The notes under the pieces were generated by a model, which was not told where the DNA came from, made no database searches, and saw nothing but the letters and a program-made list of their open reading frames with translations. Made by a program: the position numbers and the translations under genes. From Isoetes taiwanensis (lineage: Eukaryota > Streptophyta > Lycopodiopsida > Isoetales > Isoetaceae), in the NCBI GenBank assembly GCA_021234155.1, contig JAJEKV010000295.1, forward strand, positions 248,001 to 312,000: 64,000 bases of DNA, in the 5' to 3' direction. How positions within the stretch are numbered: the first letter of the stretch is position 1; each line of letters starts with the position of its first letter. Below are positions 10,091-22,707 of this stretch, in pieces.

Positions 10091-10963
10091 TGCTTTGGCA
10101 CCTTGTTTCTTTAAGTTGCCTTTTAAAAAAGGTTAAAGACATAATGCATAAATGATTTTATTTTCTTCTATGAAATAGTAGCACATGACATTTCGTAAGC
10201 TTATTTTGTGTTGTAAAGACTTGTGTAACCAGTTTCAGCATGTGGTTTTTATGTGTCGGATTGTAATTTGTTTTATATCTGCTTGTACATGGTGCTATTT
10301 AAGGTTCATGATTTATAAAAAAAAAATTGATAAACAAAGTACAACAAGTAAAAAAAATACCTATAATAGTTGAGAACTCCATTTTTAAATTAAAAGATTG
10401 AAATTTACATTCCAGCAGTTCTTGTTCCTGTCTGTTTTAGTTCCAGTTTTGGGAAGAAGGTCCACGTAATGAAAACGTTCATGATCAGGGAATCTGTGGT
10501 CCATATGCATAAATTTAAATTTCAACATAAACTGCTATGGCTGTCAATGAGAGTTATGAATTGCACATTACAAGTCATTTCAAATTTGATTTAGAAATGA
10601 AAACTTATGTGCAACTCATCATCTCACAATTGAGTTCCTTTTACTTGTTTGGGAATTGTTTCCTTACCTATTCTATGGAGTCATACCTACGAATCATATT
10701 AGTCTTATTCCATTTTGTTTTGAAACCCCCCATGAATCACTATGTCAGATTTCATATGGTCCTCATTTAGCCTTCTACGATCTCTTAGCAACTTATCAAC
10801 ACTAAATCATTTCAAGTTACTTAGATCCCCAATCTACAACGTACCTTTCAGTTCTGTGTTACCTTCTTTATGGAGGGGATACTTCAAATTGTGACGATGT
10901 CTCACCCGAGAGCAACCTGTGATCCTAGAAAGTAGTCCTGATGCTAAGTACAAATTCATTTTT
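10091..10963. other. Unassigned; right end probably internal sequence of an LTR element
   Basis: No gene is recognised. The last 100-200 bases lead directly into the polypurine tract at 10964-10976 and so should be the 3' internal end of the LTR retrotransposon whose LTR begins at 10977. No conserved domain is visible. Confidence 0.35.
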
Positions 10964-11084
10964 AAGGTGGGGAGAATGTGACGTTCTAGTACTTTGTGCG
11001 AAGTTCGTACAAATACGTGATCCCTCACCATGAATAATTAATAGTTACTAATTATTCATGCTAATAGTTGATATGTCAAGGTTA

Positions 11085-13075
11085 GCGATACAAGTCTTTG
11101 TCGCAGCGGCAATCGCCGCCGCTAGTTGTTCTTTTTAGTGGGTGCATATGTGTACAAACAACTAAAGAAACAACTAAGTTCTCGTGTTACTTCAAAAGCT
11201 GACGTGAAGCACCTCTGGGGCTAATATTACTACCAATTTATTATCTCTAGAGGAGTCGACTGTAAGCAATCTCCCTTATTTGCTAAACCCTATCAGCAGT
11301 TATGATAGAACAAATAGCAAAAAAATTAGTCAATCTCGCAACTACTTCCATCGCCGTAATGATTGCTCTACAAATGGGTCTCGTTACATCTAGAAAGATC
11401 CGCTCAATTCGTTAGATTAGATAGCAAAATTAAATCAATCCCAATTGACTAAAATGCTGATGTCGATATGGCATGTGCGCAAACTTGGCGGGATTCCACT
11501 TCCCACGTAGTTTCATCTCTTAATGAAGATCACGTATCACGCTAGACTTTGTACCCACCACCAAGGACTCTGGTAAACTATGCAACCAGCAAGGATAAAG
11601 ATCTTGTGTCCCAATAGGTTCACAGCATATACCAATATTTTCAAGCATAACCATACATTATATTTTCTAGCATAGGTGGAAGTTAATTCCAACTATTCAT
11701 GATGTCAAATGCACGATGCCATTGGAAGCATTCATCCCCATTTCTGTTGTTATAAGATACAAATCATTCCCAACTCTGTTGTTATAAGATACAAATCTAT
11801 GTTGTAAGATACAAATCTACAAACACATCTAAGTTGTAAGATACAAATGGGGCACTCTTTCCCTTGAAGGCACTGCTTTAAGAATAACATTGTCAGAAAA
11901 TAGAAGAAATTTTGCCTATTGTCCCCTTTTCCAATATTTTTCTTTCCAAGTTGAGCTATGGCGTTCTAGCAATCCAGTACCGTGAATCCAAAGAAAAAAC
12001 AAAATTTGTAAGAATGCCTTCACACTTGCGTCTACATTCAAGCCAGGCTTCTCTGAGCTTTTTTACAAATGCATCTAATGTGGCACATCTTTGTAAAAAA
12101 TTTAAGAATGACAGCATCCTTTACCATGGCAGTGAAGTGGAGATAGCACTGTGAAATCCTTCAGTGCAAAGCAATGGTATGGGCTAACAGTGATAATGGA
12201 TTTTTAAAAGCACAAGCAATCAGACAACTTTAACTTGCACCTCTGCATTATCTTTTGTTTTCCTGCCATGGAGATAGTTGATCGATTTGCTAATTGGCTG
12301 CCATTTCACAAGCTAAAAGCAACACTTTAATGCACCCATGTAAACTGCTCGCCTCTTGACCCCGAAGATGGTTATAAGGTTCTGCCATCCGGTCAACTAA
12401 CAACATCAAGATGACACCATATCCACAAACCATGTTATATTGTTCGTTTGCTTTTAAAGCTCAACACATGCTTATCTACAAAGCTACAACAAACAAAAAT
12501 CGCATTTTTATATTGTCCCAAAAGCTGCACTGCAACCTGCTATTCAGCAAGACCATATTCTAAGGCCATTTCCATTTGTAATTAATCCTGCCATCTTGCG
12601 ATTGGTTTTGTAAACTCTTACCCAACTTCCAAAGCCCTTGCCATCTGTAATTGATCTGCCATCTCACAGCCTATTTGAACTATTGTTTAAACTATCAATC
12701 AATGCACAAAACCTATAAGAATAGATATCAAAAATCATTTTTGCATTGTGTCCTTTTGTGTGTCATGGTAATGCACCTTGCATCCTAACCAAGGCCCTCA
12801 AAAAATATCTGCAAGAAATGGCGCCTAGAAAAGTGGACACTAGCAAAAATAAACACCAGAACTCACCCTTTAAATAACATATTATCGACAGGAATTTGAA
12901 GCGGAATTTCAAAGCTTTAAAACAGATGAAGCGAAAGCACTGCAAGTCGCGATCTGGCAATAAACCTTCGAAATTGCCTTGTACGTCAGTCGTTTGCTTC
13001 AAAGTCTGTCCGTGCTAATCTGAGTTCGAACTCAGTGGTAGTTGTCCATAAGAATAGGCTTTCCAAGCAAATAGC
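11085..13075. other. Part of a nested insertion in the LTR; nothing recognised
   Basis: This stretch interrupts the family A LTR. It has no recognisable coding domain. It contains a GC-rich imperfect palindrome near 11103-11123 (gcagcggcaatcgccgccgc) and a short repeat cluster at 11746-11850. The outer limits of the insertion are not defined by a clear duplication. Confidence 0.35.
11746..11850. repeat. Short tandem cluster of 'gttgtaagatacaaat'
   Basis: Four degenerate copies of a unit reading gttgt(ta)taagatacaaat occur at irregular spacing. There is no evident function. Confidence 0.6.
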
Positions 13076-15940
13076 TGTAACGAACCTAGTGACCTTGGGG
13101 GTATGGTTTTAGCAAATTTATCTTTTATCTAAACATTGTGTAATGTAAGGGGTCCTATATTGGCTTTTCAAATTTGGTGAGCACCATAAAAGCGGGGCTA
13201 CCAAAATCATCGGAAATCCCAATTTGCCTGCCATGCAAAATGTGGCATCCCAGCATGCCGAATGGGCATCTGGCGAGATGCTCTGGCAGCAGGATAGATT
13301 GCCAGGTGGAGATTTGATCACCTGGGCAAAGCGTATATAGCCTAAGAGGAAGGAGAGGCGGGCTGATTGGCAGAAACCAGAAGGAAGCTTGAAGATTGGA
13401 GAATCTGAAGCTGGATACAAAGAGGCGGAGACTAATTTGAAGCAGAGGCATATCTGAAGAACTAAGGTGGGGATTCTATTGGTGTGAGGATTGGGTTGTG
13501 ATTTCTGATTTTTGTGAATCATGGAAGGGGCAAAGCCATCTCTGGGAGCCGATTGATAGCCTGTCTCTGTAATCTGCCATACAAACTGATTGGGTCATCT
13601 GAATCCTGCTCCTTGCTGTAGAAAATCGGCCCTGTGGCTGCAGGAAACCATTCTTATCTCATGGAAACTTTGTCCTTCTGTCTGCCGACCTCGGATTGCT
13701 GATCTTAGTTTCATGCTCTGTCTTAAGCTATGTAAATCCAATTCGATGCCAAGGCCCGCTTTTTGTGAAAGAAGAGAGCACGTTGGAGGAGCTGGGAGCT
13801 GGCCGCCTTGGTTGCCGTTGCTCTTCCTGTTACTGTAACTTGTTTAAGGGGGATACCAAGGTCCGGTATCCCCATACATAGATATTAAATTAGTGTTTAA
13901 GGTTTGAACCATATTAAATCATTTATCAACACGTTCTAAGCTATTAAAACTAGTTAAAGCCTTAGGGCCTTAAGTTGAGTCTTGGAGTTCCTACCATCAA
14001 TAAACCTTATTAGGCAATAAATCTTATGATGGCGAAATCCTAGCTAGCTGGGAACCTTGAATGCTCCCCGTGAGAAACTTAATCATATGCCATGCTTGGA
14101 ATTTGGTAAACTAGTACAGTTGTATGAAACTATCTGTCTTGCTAGTCTCTGACACGGAATGTTTGTACAAGTACATAGGGTTTTTCCATGGCTTGGGTCG
14201 CTTGGTAGAATTTATAGAAAAGATAGGGAAGAGAAGTAGGGAATTGAATGGAATATTAGTATAGCTAAGGGAATCATTGGTAAATGTCAAATGTGTGATG
14301 CCGAGGGAAGAGAGGTCTTGAACGGCATGAGAGCTTCTGGCCATAGTGGAGCCAGAGGACCTTATGAGCTTAGTCGGAAACATGTTTATGTCCAGTAGTA
14401 AACAAGTTAACTAGTAAAATGAACCATAATCGAGATAAGTTGCTATATTCTAAGCTATTGAACATAGCTTTAGGTTATACTTAGGGGGCAGCCCAAAACT
14501 ATTGTGCCATGCCTTTTATTGGTGGGAGGGCTTGTTGTGTATGTATCTCCATGGCATTGTTGATAACCTATCTATCTTGACCTGTATGCTGGCCAATGTG
14601 GCATGTGTTTATTTGTGCGCCTAGATAGCTAGTATATGAATTGAGTATGAAGACTCTTACGAACCTTTTTAAGATATCGTATTAGAGTTCTTTGCTCCAG
14701 GGTTGTACCATTGGATGTAGCCTGGTTCAGGGAACCTTTAAGAATAGAGGCTAGCTTGATAACTGTATCTTGTGGAAGGTATACCGCCAGTATTTTGTTA
14801 GAGTAGCATGTGGATTCTATGATGCTAGAATAGATGGCGCATGGGTGTTGTGATCTCTTTTGCTATGGATATGGTAAGGACCATCTTGTGGTATTAGACG
14901 TCATGATGAGGTAGAATGAATGTCATTATCTCTAGACATTAGTTTGATTAAGATATTACATGAAAGTTATGGTTGCTTATATGTTAAGAGAGTTCATGTT
15001 CTTGCTTTGAGATGTGCAATGAGATGTGGTCACTTGGTTATGAAATATCTTGATGAATCTCATTCTATTGTATTGCATTGCTCTGTGGCTATTCTTGGAA
15101 GTAAGATGCATGAGGATTCTATGATATCTCGTATTGGATCAATATGTAAGGTTATTGGTGATATTCTATCTTGTAAAGTCATGATGGATGATGTTGCATC
15201 TTGCAAACGGCCCACCTTCGGAGGGGTGGGTGGCGTGAGACTCGCAAGATCCGTTCTAGATGGCTAGACGGATGGCACGCTGCATTTACGGCTCACCTTC
15301 TGAGGGGTGGGGTGGCGTGTAACTCCGCGATCCGAGCCGGATGGCCCGACGGATGAGTTAAACCCCTCGACGCATGATGGAGAGTGGTCTCCTTGGGGTC
15401 GCAACCCAAGGATTACGCTTTTGGCATATGTGCATACATACGTAAGGTTGATGTGAATGTAAACCCGCTTGTAGTCCGAAGTTCTAACTAATGCGGGGGC
15501 ATAGTGGAGCGGGTAAAATTATTGTTGTTCTTATCTTTTATGGATATGCTAGATTACTTTGTGGGTGATGTTATATGTGGGATTTTGATGTTGTGAAGGT
15601 TCCCGAAATGTTTCCTCCCCACTTAGTCCTTGTGGACTAACCCCCTTATATTCTGTGTATGTTTTAAGAGGGTACGTCCTGAGCTGAGAATGCGGTATTC
15701 AGAGGAAGAGACTGGGCATGAAGTTGCACGAGCAGAGCATTTTCCCGAGTCATCCTCAGTGACCTATAAGGAGGAGAATTCGGAGTGACCTGTTGAGCTA
15801 TAGGAGTTGTAGTATGCCAAGACTCAGAGAAGTTTGGTCTTGTACGAAATTATCTTATGAATGAGAGTATTAATATTGGGATGTATCTGTAAGTCTTATG
15901 AATATGCAACAGCCTAGTCTAAGGGGCTAGGTCCGTTTCA
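13076..15940. mobile_element. Candidate solo LTR nested inside the family A LTR
   Basis: The 2865-bp sequence starts TGTAACGAACCTAG and ends CTAGGTCCGTTTCA, so the ends are TG...CA with matching subterminal inverted bases. It is flanked on both sides by the 5-bp direct repeat atagc (13071-13075 and 15941-15945). There is no PBS, polypurine tract or polyprotein inside, as expected for a solo LTR left by recombination between two LTRs. Two imperfect copies of a GC-rich unit with 'ggggtggg..tggcgtg' lie at about 15205-15360. It is long for an LTR; a large non-autonomous LTR derivative is the alternative. It is a fossil with no coding potential. Confidence 0.5.
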
Positions 15941-15945
15941 ATAGC

Positions 15946-16460
15946 TTTCCAGGCAAACCTATTCTCCAAGGAATCTGCTACTCCTGCCGAATCAATTCAC
16001 TGCTATTGAGTAGAATAGGAGTAGTGCAAGCCTTGCTTTTCTGCAGCAGACTAGCAAAGCTTAAAGCTTCTAGCTTCTATTCCTTCCAGTCTTGCCGAAG
16101 CCCTTTCTAGAATAACCTTTGCTTCTTATAATTCGTCTAGCTATAACCAACGTTAACTCCAATTTTGATTGGACAAATGCCTGCTGCTCCTCTTTATATA
16201 AAAACAAAGAAAACTCTAGATCCATCCAGAAGAATCTGTGGCCGAAGTATCTAGAAGAAACCGAACGCCCAATCGGGTCCTCTAGAAGAATTGAGACCTT
16301 CAGAAGCACCTGCACTCTTCGAAAATATTTTGGTTCTTACACTAGTCAATTCTAAACATAGAACAATCTAGTAGCTTCCATTATACTATACGCACTATTG
16401 AAATATCTAAATTTTAATGTCCAACTATAGAACATTCTAGAATCTACCCTATGATAATTA
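15946..16460. other. Remainder of the nested insertion; nothing recognised
   Basis: AT-rich sequence between the solo LTR and the point where similarity to the family A LTR resumes (near 16460). No gene or repeat end was identified. Confidence 0.35.
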
Positions 16461-17159
16461 TATCTTAGAGATAAGTATAAGTATTAATTAATAGCTAACT
16501 ATGCTAGACTAGAAAGTTTTTGATGGTAAGTTAATTATTAATGAAACCTAGATTAATAGTTGCCAGTTGTCCCAAATCAATTGGACAGAGGAAAACTGCT
16601 AAATGGAGTCCATCTCAATTGCGACCCATCCCCAATTTGCCCCAAATCAATTTGGGGAAGCTTGGAGGAGGTGAAGCATCCATACTCACCTAGAAGATGG
16701 GGACCCTTTGAGACAACAACTCAAGCCAGGAAACTGGTTAGTAGATTAGATAGCTTAAATTTTTAGGTAGGAACTAACCCTTGTTTGAATAGATGGATGT
16801 TAAATCTTATATTGAATCTTAGTTTGAGATGTATGGTAGTTCTATCTTTGCACCTCTTGTCTTGTGGGAAAATGGGGTACAGATCTAAAAGCTAGGATTA
16901 TAGATGTTTCTAGCTAGAATCCCCATAAATCCCAATAAGTGCGGCTGTGCATAGAGCCCACCTGGGTTGTATATGCTATGCTATTGAGCACCGGACAATG
17001 AACACAATGGTAATGTGGAGGTGGGGCCTTCTTTGCGCATATTCTTTGGAGCCCCTATAGTATGCTGGTCATTGAGTGTGGACTAGGTCTGGGTATGCCC
17101 CTCTCACCTCCGGGAAAGGGGCATTGTCTTGTGCTCAAATAGGATGTGGGTGTTCCCAA

Positions 17160-19880
17160 CCTTTTTTTTTTTTTTTTTATGTTATGTACATGAACATGTA
17201 TTAACAAGTGTTAAAAAATGCAAACCAAGTTGGTGCCTATGCCTACATAAGGCAAAACCAACATATTGGGAAGGACATATGAGTTAACTCAAGTAGAGCA
17301 TTATGTGCTAAGAAATATCGAACATGCAGGTGATTTGAGCAATATGCAAGACAAAAACCCAGGGAAAGAACTATGGATTAATTGAAGAATGGTATTACAT
17401 GCTATGGAGAATGGTAAGGCTTAGGCATGATATGCCAAAGTTGAATATCTAAAGAAAATGATCTATAGGACATTGAAATATTTTGGCTACTAAAGGCCCA
17501 AAAAATTAAATGAATAATCTAGGGTTAAAATGCTTTTGGACCTGAAAAGCAAATGCTGGCATGCATATGATTGAAGATTTTCGTGGATAATATCATAGCT
17601 TGGCAAAAAGATATGTAAAAATTAAATATGCCTAAAAATTAAAGCTTATTGGGTCGAATTTCTCAAAAAAGCTCTTAGCTCTTGAAATATGATATGGCGT
17701 AAGCGCATGTAGGGTTCATGTGCGGCTTATGACCTGCGATCATGCATGCATGCCCAATGCAGAGAATAAGATCTGATGGGGCTGGTCTTGTAACCATTGT
17801 AGAGAAAAAAAATGATGAATAGATGCAAAGTATGAATGTGTGAAAGCAGATACAAACAGATGGCGTGTGCACGTATAGCATGAACAGTGGAGGCTTCAAT
17901 AGAAGACAAGCCGGTTCTCACAAAATAAATGCAAATCTTGGATCAAGATATCTCAAAAATATTTTGATAAGGATATAGGCTCTTATTACAACGAAGTCGG
18001 TATGCCTTCATGATCTCAGTATTTTCACATTTAAGAACAAATGGCGGATATTAGGAAGGTGTTTGTTATCATACAATTGTATCTACAGATGCTTTGCTTT
18101 GCTTGTTCGGATAGAATACTATGCAAGCAAAATGATTTCCTAAATTTCTTAAGGAAGGCATTAATGTGTGCGGTTTAAGGGATGTTCCAAGAAGGGCAGA
18201 TTTAAAATAGCGTGGCTTTGAACTAAGTGTATAGTAGCGATAGTGCTATATCACCAAAAAAAATTCTTAGCTTACAAATGCTCGATAAAAAGGAAAATAG
18301 ATCCATTTATTTTGTCCATGAAATCAGGCGTGTATGTCTTATAGATTATGTATCCATGGAAAAGAGTCCAAGTTTTACATCTTAAATGGTAACAAGGTGT
18401 AAGTTTTTTCGGACAAAGCTTTTGATTTGATTTATGCTTTCTTAGTAGGCTTTTACTAATCAAGAGCAAAAGGTACAATGGGTGAGGGGCTAAAAGCCAA
18501 GAATTACCCAAAAGTACCTTTTGGCCCTTTGTATCATTAATGGAGATTATCGCTAATGTTTACTTGATTGGCTGCAGTACGTGGTATTCTTCTCCCATTG
18601 TCCTGGTTTTTTTGTTATGGTGTGTTCTAGCTCAAAGGATTGCATGGATCAAACAAAAAGCGTGGTGGTTGAAGAACCGCTTATTCAGCCGATTGAATAC
18701 ATATATGGAATGCCTTACAAGCTACTTACATGAAGTTGCATTGGGGTATCTTTGATTATGTTAAAACACTAGAAGTAAATGGTTTTCTATTTACGCAAAG
18801 CATTCTTGTTGTTAAATAGCATGAAATAGTAGTAGAGCATGTGGTTCTGAAGCTCAACACAAACAGGTACATTTGGCTCCAAAACTGTGTGTACTTGTAG
18901 GGCAATAGATTTTGCCAGAAAAGAAAAACTAAGTTAACGTTGTATTCTCCTTCTTTGCAATTAAGGTACTACTTTTATACAGACATAAGCGAGTGTTTCA
19001 GCAGGATTCTGTAGTAAATATTATGCAGCAGATCCACAATATGTGGAGACAAAAGACATGTAAATTATAATTTAGAATGGATAACTTGATTTAGATGTTG
19101 TTTCAACCATAGACCACCCTAAAGTTAAGGGTTATGTGGTGTAGATACATGCCTCTGTTCCTAAATTAAAATAGACCAGAGATTTGAACATAAATTGCAT
19201 GTTGCATGCAAGTGAAAAACCTTGTAAATCAGAAAGAATAAGAATATGAACAAGTTTATATTGTGATAAAATAAATAGAGCATTTTCTAAGACTTGTAGC
19301 TTTGGCTTAGAAAATGCATGGGATAAAGGGATTCCATTGTCGAGAACCTATGAAAGGTTATTAAACAAATATCTTAAGCTCGCATGATCCAAATAGAAAA
19401 CTTTTTCAAGATACAAATAGGAGTATAAGGATCAGCAAAGATGCTAAAAGAGATGCTTTATTGATACGTGTATTATGCAAGCATAATTTTATGGGGTAAA
19501 CATGCAAGTGCATGGCTTAAGATCAAATGTTTAAAGTTACTTGCAAGTGTGGAACTTGATAATGAAAAAAGATAGTAAATGGCTAAAGTTATGGAACGTA
19601 TGGAATTTTGCTATAACCTGCATGGAAAAATAGAATTAGACCATAGAAAGGTCGTTTTGGTGGAACATGCGAGATGAATAGTATTGGGCCATTGAAATTT
19701 AGGAAAAATTCTAAAGTTATTTAACTTTTGACCATTGTATGATGCACCATCTTTAGTCCGCTCGATTATTGTATGGAACGATAAGGCTACCGAGGGATTG
19801 GTGATGTAGCTTGTGTATCGCTAGTAGAGTTGTTGCTTGACTAGCTGTTGCAGGGTTTTTTTTTTTTTTTGGGGAAGTGG
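17160..19880. other. Second insertion within the family A LTR, unclassified
   Basis: The family A LTR is interrupted here for about 2.7 kb. T-runs mark both ends (18 T near 17162, 15 T near 19857). No terminal repeats, target duplication or coding domain is clear, and the sequence is AT-rich with only short ORFs. The left T-run could be the tail of a minus-strand retroposon, but this is not established. Confidence 0.35.
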
Positions 19881-20509
19881 GAGAGGGGAGTTTAAGTTGG
19901 GCAACGGACGTGTGTCGCCACAATCCTCTAGCCACCCACGAAATCATTGTGCTCTATTTTGCCTCATCGGACCCGATGAGATGTAGTCCCAGTAGTTCCA
20001 TAAGGTGACTCCCCTGGGATTACATCTCCGAAGGCTACAATCACAAGATAGCATGTTTCAAATTTATCCGCAAAATTGTACACAAGAGGGATGGATGGAA
20101 TGGACGACCTTAGCCAAAGTTCTATGCCGCCCAATGCCATTGTTATGGCCCCTGTTTTTGTTGTTATCTAGAGGCATTGACTATCACTTGACCCCCTTGA
20201 GTCTAAGCCCAGGGTAGAACCCTCATTTCTGATGCATATATATGTTTATGTGATAGTGATGATGGATGGGCTACCCTTCAAGATGGTATATTACTTATAT
20301 ATAGTGTTGCTAGGTGCTAACAAGCACGCATACACTTCCACAGTATAGGATATCTCGTAGGGGAATGAAGCCAATGACATTTGTGTTTTTCGCCGGATGC
20401 TTGGCCATCACAAGTGGTCCGAGTCCAACCGAGGTCTTTCCTAGTGATAGTGTTGGGAGAAGGGATTTTTCGTATTTATACAATGGGAGCATCGTATAGG
20501 TTCGCCACA

Positions 20510-22700
20510 GGCTTAATCCAACAAATCTTGTTGAGCATATGCTATGATCATCATGTTGCATATAACAACATCTTAAACATGCATTTGTCTAAATCACATT
20601 GGCACCCTCTTCTAACTCTCCATATTGAACATAAGCCCCAATTATTATGCTCCAAGAAAAGGAATTTCTTGACTGTATACCATCAAAACTTCACATGCAT
20701 GTTCTGAGGCTCCATCTTTACCATACATTTGGATTACAAGATTGTGCATATATCTAACATGTCCTAATCCATTTTACATAATTTTATGGATCCTCTTACC
20801 TTCTTCCGCATCCCTACATCGTTTCAATTGAGACACCATTGCATCTATGGAAAGCTTATTTACGTTTCATGGAAATGTGTACTCCATCCAGAACGGATTT
20901 GCCAGTAGATTCTTCCATGCTTCTTTGAGATTCTCTGCAGACAGGAAACAAAAATGATGCACCAGGGTTACCAAGAAGTTGCGATTCCATCAAAACACAG
21001 AGGAAGGAATACCATAACGAATGGTCTATTCTATTTACATGTGCCTGCAGGTATGCACTATATATTTAGGACCTGTAAATGATGAACGTAGGTTATCTCA
21101 AACCTCTCGATGCTTAATGGATGGTCTGCAACCTAGATGTAGAAAGCAAAGCAGAACCTAGTAGAGAAGAAGTTGGGAACATCTTACCATAAATCACAAC
21201 CTAGAAGATAGCTGTGAGCTCGAACTGAAGAGCTTCATATTTTTTTTTCTGGAGACACGAACGGGCAAGTTACCTGCAACAATAGGTTTAGGCTAGATAC
21301 AAAGAATATTTGGGCATGTACTAGAATATACCTGAAATATATTTTTTACCTACACGAGCAAGGTTTTGCTCTAAGGGCACCCCAAAAATAATCATGATAA
21401 CGCGTTGGTTGCATTGGCCAAAATAGTTTTATTAAAAAACTTGAATTATTTTGGCAAAGGTTCGAGTGCTCATACTTTACATTCAAAAACCTTAGGTGCA
21501 TGTGTATTTTTTATTTCAAAATCATACGCACCCTCATTAGGTTCAAGTCTCCTTATTTTATATTCTAAAACCTTAGATGTATTTGTATTTTCTACACTTA
21601 TATAATTGATTTTAGCCAGATTCGATTCCCATACGGGGAAAAAATCGTGAGGGAAATTTTTTTTGGAGAAAAATAGCAGAGGAAGCCACGTTTTTGTGCT
21701 TATCCGCTTGGGAGGAATCCGCTCCGTCAAATCCTCTCCTTAAGGTTCTTGCTTTCTCCAGTAACTCTGTCATGTGCTCTCGCACACTATGGCGATCCGG
21801 TGCGGCTAAAGCCTGTGCATTTGGGTTTTTGAGCATCTGCATTTTGGGTTTACCTGCATTTTTGCGACAAGTTTTTGAGCATCTGCATTTGGGTTTACCT
21901 GTTTTCTCTTACGCCCAGGTTAAATGCCGGAAATAGAAGCTCGTCCTAAATGCAGGGCCTTTTTGAATTGCGTATAGGGGTAAAAGCATATAGCTGGGGG
22001 ACACTTTTCGTGTCAACGACACTTGGTGCTTGTAGGGTGCTTTATACATGGCGATTAAAATTTTGGGCCCGTCATGAATAATGGCTCGACGGGTGTTCAT
22101 GGCGCGCAAATTTTAGAATCTGGCGCCAGGAACTGGGTTCTCCCGCTCTTTCGCAGATTCTACCAATTTCAATTTAGAATCAAACTTAGAATCCTGCACT
22201 AGGGGCTGGGTCTCTAGCTCGATGGCCATTTTTTCATTGAATGAAATTCAATCGATCTGCTTGCAATATGTGCATTTGGAGGCGACTCATCCAAGTTCAA
22301 ACTGCAATACGATGTGAACACTCCTGAGGTACTTCATCTCAAATTCTTGTTCAGAAGTTTCCAGGAATTTTAGCTTGGTTTGTATACAGTCGTTGTAAGC
22401 ATGTTTTTGGGTGCCGTATATTGCTTGCTAATGTCTTACAGACTATTGACCCCTCTCTGACAGGTATGATCACTGCAAGAAGCTAGCTTCTGAATAGAAG
22501 AAGGCAACAAAAACCTTAAGGCAAAAGTGAATCTTAGACAATGTTGATTGTGATGCTGAAAAGGTGATGTCTCCACATTTGGTCATGGAAAGGCAGATTA
22601 TTTGTGATTCAGTGTAAATCGTTTGCATCTTTTTTATTGTTAGAACAACACTTTTGTCATTGTATCATCAAGATTTATAATGTTTTCTACATTCTGCATT
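20510..22700. other. Unassigned spacer
   Basis: No gene is recognised. Minor repeats are present: two copies of a unit with 'aaccttagRtgYatKtgtatttt' near 21480-21600, and two copies of 'tttttgagcatctgcattt' near 21828 and 21873. The minus ORF at 21612-21842 has a plausible composition but no known motif. Confidence 0.35.
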
Positions 22701-22707
22701 GGTACAG

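Larger units (their letters stand above)
10964..20509 (+). mobile_element. Old LTR retrotransposon: polypurine tract and 3' LTR, with nested insertions (family A, copy 1)
   Basis: A polypurine tract (aaggtggggagaa, 10964-10976) is followed by an LTR starting TGTGACG at 10977. The LTR ends near 20509 (gggagcatcgtatagg then cgccaca). Segments at 10977-11085, about 16460-17160 and about 19880-20509 align in order with the minus-strand LTR at 50795-57397. Without nested elements that LTR is about 1.5 kb, so about 8 kb of this span is later insertion, including the solo LTR at 13076-15940. The superfamily is uncertain, probably Gypsy. This is a broken fossil: no protein domains survive here, and the heavy nesting and divergence suggest considerable age. 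Confidence 0.65.

Noticed and set aside
11103-11123. Fourth copy of the 45-bp palindrome
   Set aside because: GC-rich palindrome but a different core (gcaatcgc) and no flanking gaaat/atttc pair.
18480-18780. Possible reverse transcriptase fragment in the 17-20 kb insertion
   Set aside because: No RT motif could be confirmed in any frame.
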